A stretch of 64,000 nt of DNA from Mobilisporobacter senegalensis (GTDB taxonomy: Bacteria > Bacillota > Clostridia > Lachnospirales > Lachnospiraceae), in contig NZ_RJVG01000005.1 of assembly GCF_003752155.1 (NCBI RefSeq), forward strand, positions 248,001 through 312,000, written 5' to 3'. The notes under the pieces are model-generated. The model was not told where the DNA came from and ran no database searches. It saw nothing but the letters and a program-made list of their open reading frames with translations. Numbering within the stretch: position 1 is the stretch's first letter; the number at the start of each line of letters is the position of its first letter. A program made the position numbers and the translations under genes. Positions 61,548-64,000 of the stretch are shown piece after piece.

Positions 61548-64000
61548 TTATCCTATGATTTCTACATATCCTTCCGTCCCATTTACCCGGATCTTTTGTC
61601 CATCCTTAATTAATCTGGTTGCATTTTCAACACCTACAACTCCCGGCAGCCCATATTCTCTTGTAATGACAGCCCCATGAGTCGTAAATCCACCTACTTC
61701 TGTAACCAGACCCTTTATAGTGACAAAGAGAGGTGTCCAGCTTGGATCTGTAAACTGGGTAACCAGAATATCCCCTTCTTCAATATTTGCATCCTCTACC
61801 GACAGGATCACTCTGGCACGACCTTCAATGATACCAGTAGAAACAGGGATTCCACATAATGCCCCGGCTGGTATCTGGCGATCTTTAAAACCAATTTGTG
61901 GCACATAGCCATCATTTGTCATGATACGGGGTGGTGTCAATTTATCAAATCGGATATACTCTTCTTTTCTCTTCCTGATTATTTCATAATTTACTTTATG
62001 TGTCTTTACTGCTTCATATAGCTCTTCAAAATATAAATAGAAAATATCTTCCCTCTCTTTTATGACCTGGCTGTGTATTAATTGGTCTGCTACCCGGAGC
62101 AATGCATTTTTATATAATTGGTAGCGGCACACAATATAATATTTGGGATATTCACGGCAGCCGATGAAATTACGGAGTAAACTTATGTTTTCTGCCATTT
62201 TTTTAGCCTTTTTCCTTCCTCCAGGAAGCTTCTTGATAGCTAAAATAATTTCATTTCTTTTGGAAAGGGCTTCTTCCTTTCCTTTTGTAAAATTCTCATA
62301 ATGTTCTTCTCTTTTTAAAACCCGGATATTATTTAGCAGGATAGGAACTAATTGAGTAGGTTTTTCCAAAAATCTCTCTTTTGTAATATCGATTTCACCA
62401 GGACATCTCATGCCAAATTTATCAAAAAATTTCATTAATTCTCTCTTTACATCCACACCACCTGAAAGCTTGACTATATCCTCAAGAAAAGTATCATCCT
62501 TTGGATTCCCTGAAATATATTGGTAAACTTCCGGATATTCACGTATGGAATCTGCAACATCACATAAGCTCAATCCCATCTGGGTCGTTATATTATTGTC
62601 TAAGGATTTTGTTAAAATATCTGCTGCATTTTTTATTCCCAGCCACTTTTCTACCTTTTTATTAATAGAATCATTGACAAGGATAGCGGCTATAATTGCT
62701 CCTAACATCTTAGGATGGTAAGCCATATCGTATAGTTTTTTCCGGTCATTTTTGATAAACTCAAGAATCTCTGCTTCAGATTGTTTTTCTAACTGGTCCC
62801 TGGTATCTTTTATTTCCTTTTCAAATTCTTTGATTAAATCCTCAATGATTTTAGGATTGTTTTTCTTGTATATTTTAAAGGTTTCTTTGATAGAAGCAGC
62901 AGTAAAAATACCCCCTTTAATATTTCTCTTTCCTTTAGGTAAGGATGCCATAAATTCTTTATCTGCTGTTAAATTTTTTAAAGCATTTTGAATCAATGGG
63001 TCCTGTTTACCAGTTGCCATCACTAAACGTTTTTTTCCCACGGTGGAAGATAAATCATGAGTAATATCCGTATAAATGCGCCCTCCGATCTTCTCCATAG
63101 AAGAATCAGAAAGCATTTCAAAAAATGACATTCCTAACGGTCTTATGGCATCTGTCATCATCTGGGTATGTCCAATTGACATGTAAACCCGTGGGTTTTT
63201 CCCGGCAGTAACGTCCGGCAATGGAAACAGGGTAGTGATGGAACGGCTTTGTACAATATAAAACTCGTTATTGATCTGGCACCATTCAATATCTTGTGGT
63301 GCTCCAAAATGATCTTCAATCTTTTTACCTATGGAAGCCAGTTCCAGAATCTGAATATCGGATAGTACTCCCTTTTGATTTCTTTCACTTATTTTGATTT
63401 CTTTAATCCCACCGTTTAGGTCCGGTTTTATTTGAAAGTCCTGATTCCCTAAAGTCTTTTCTATAATTTTCCCAGCTCTCACTTTATAAATATCAGGATT
63501 TACGATTCCCGATACCATTGCTTCTCCCAGTCCCAATCCTGCATCAATAGATAACGTTGTACGATCCGATGTCATTGGATCAGCCGTGAACAGAATTCCG
63601 GAAGCCTCAGATAAAATCATTTTTTGCACCACCACAGAAAGTAATACTTTTCTGTGATCAAAACCATTCTGTATACGATAGGTAACAGCACGGTCCGTAA
63701 AAAGAGAAGCCCAGCACCGGATGATGTAGTTAAGAATTTCTTTCTTACCTATGATATTTAGATACGTATCCTGCTGACCGGCAAAAGACGCATGGGGAAG
63801 ATCTTCTGCGGTAGCACTGGAACGAATTGCATACCCCTGGTTGTCATCATGTTTTAATAACTCTCTGTTTATTTCCTCCTCAATTCCTTTATCTATTGTG
63901 ATATGCTCAATAATATTACGGATACTTTCACTTAATTTTATTATGGCTTCTCTTTCTTCCGCCTTTACTGTAGATAATTTATCTAATAAAACATTTATTT
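61548..64000 (-). CDS. Rifampin phosphotransferase / PEP synthase-like enzyme, 5' end outside window
   Basis: A multidomain phosphotransferase whose frame stays open to the right edge. The ATP-binding domain shows AIRSSATAEDLPHASFAGQQ and ILFTADPMTSDRTTLSIDAG followed by LGLGEAMVSG. The C-terminal swivelling domain has the phospho-histidine in TEVGGFTTHGAVITREYGLP. The tail TDPSWTPLFVTIKGLVTE and the THGAV form match Rph (Listeria/Bacillus type, inactivating rifampin) better than true PEP synthase (TSHAAI). It lies upstream of an MFS transporter. Confidence 0.88.
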   Translation of the reverse strand, partial: INVLLDKLSTVKAEEREAIIKLSESIRNIIEHITIDKGIEEEINRELLKHDDNQGYAIRSSATAEDLPHASFAGQQDTYLNIIGKKEILNYIIRCWASLFTDRAVTYRIQNGFDHRKVLLSVVVQKMILSEASGILFTADPMTSDRTTLSIDAGLGLGEAMVSGIVNPDIYKVRAGKIIEKTLGNQDFQIKPDLNGGIKEIKISERNQKGVLSDIQILELASIGKKIEDHFGAPQDIEWCQINNEFYIVQSRSITTLFPLPDVTAGKNPRVYMSIGHTQMMTDAIRPLGMSFFEMLSDSSMEKIGGRIYTDITHDLSSTVGKKRLVMATGKQDPLIQNALKNLTADKEFMASLPKGKRNIKGGIFTAASIKETFKIYKKNNPKIIEDLIKEFEKEIKDTRDQLEKQSEAEILEFIKNDRKKLYDMAYHPKMLGAIIAAILVNDSINKKVEKWLGIKNAADILTKSLDNNITTQMGLSLCDVADSIREYPEVYQYISGNPKDDTFLEDIVKLSGGVDVKRELMKFFDKFGMRCPGEIDITKERFLEKPTQLVPILLNNIRVLKREEHYENFTKGKEEALSKRNEIILAIKKLPGGRKKAKKMAENISLLRNFIGCREYPKYYIVCRYQLYKNALLRVADQLIHSQVIKEREDIFYLYFEELYEAVKTHKVNYEIIRKRKEEYIRFDKLTPPRIMTNDGYVPQIGFKDRQIPAGALCGIPVSTGIIEGRARVILSVEDANIEEGDILVTQFTDPSWTPLFVTIKGLVTEVGGFTTHGAVITREYGLPGVVGVENATRLIKDGQKIRVNGTEGYVEIIG

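Overview
The window is AT-rich and reads like a spore-forming, anaerobic member of the Clostridia, probably Lachnospiraceae. This is inferred from protein style: Csp-type S8 subtilases, rubrerythrin, anaerobic corrin-ring genes, a short Cys/Gly-rich 'CCCG' protein and strong GGAGG ribosome binding sites. No rRNA, tRNA, CRISPR array or intact transposase was seen. About the first 42 kb reads on the minus strand.

Region 1 (0.2-7.1 kb) is a tetrapyrrole operon, hemA-sirC-hemC-cobA/hemD-hemB-hemL, followed by a 56-aa TTG-start ORF. It makes uroporphyrinogen III, precorrin-2 and siroheme precursors. No hemE is present, so the visible sinks are siroheme and cobalamin rather than haem.

Region 2 (7.1-18.7 kb) is one long sulfate assimilation operon. 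Sulfate is imported by Sbp-CysTWA, activated by CysDN, reduced by AprBA and then by a compact siroheme sulfite reductase. The sulfide appears to be passed to a protein carrier system: TusA, a thioredoxin-like protein, a ThiS-like carrier with a blocked C-terminus, a ThiF/MoeB-like activating enzyme and a JAMM protease. Upstream of sbp lies a short ORF with an excellent ribosome binding site. Region 1 would supply the siroheme for the sulfite reductase.

Region 3 (18.8-31.3 kb) is a rearranged stretch. Two complete Csp-type subtilases and a third truncated one are interleaved with two cbiC copies, one complete and one truncated cobB/cbiA. A 1,871-bp direct repeat (22114-23984 and 28485-30355, period 6371) accounts for this. 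Between the copies lie 4.5 kb of accessory DNA: two secreted-protein genes (one with a stop codon in its signal peptide), an unknown 244-aa gene, gene fragments and AT-rich sequence. A decayed relative of one secreted gene lies between the first two subtilases.

Region 4 (28.5-41.7 kb) is the anaerobic cobalamin operon cbiQ-O-M-N-K-D-F-G-H-L-(J/E/T)-cobB-cbiC-'subtilase. It is led by a cobalamin riboswitch with an attached terminator. Together with cobA/hemD it covers uroporphyrinogen III to cobyrinic acid a,c-diamide, plus cobalt uptake. Later steps are outside the window.

Region 5 (41.7-64 kb) is ordinary chromosome. It holds a zinc-ribbon protein, a small membrane protein, a DUF2249 protein, an SRAP protein, an FtsH-like protease, an EcsC-like protein, an ECF sigma factor with its membrane partner, rubrerythrin with an unusual structured 3' region, an HD protein/UbiX pair, a minimal kinase-like protein, a Cys-rich small protein, chorismate synthase, a chemotaxis receptor, BioY under a BirA-type operator, an XRE-cupin regulator, a patatin-like lipase, TrpS, an MFS transporter and a rifampin phosphotransferase-like enzyme running off the right end. 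Most gene ends carry clear hairpins.
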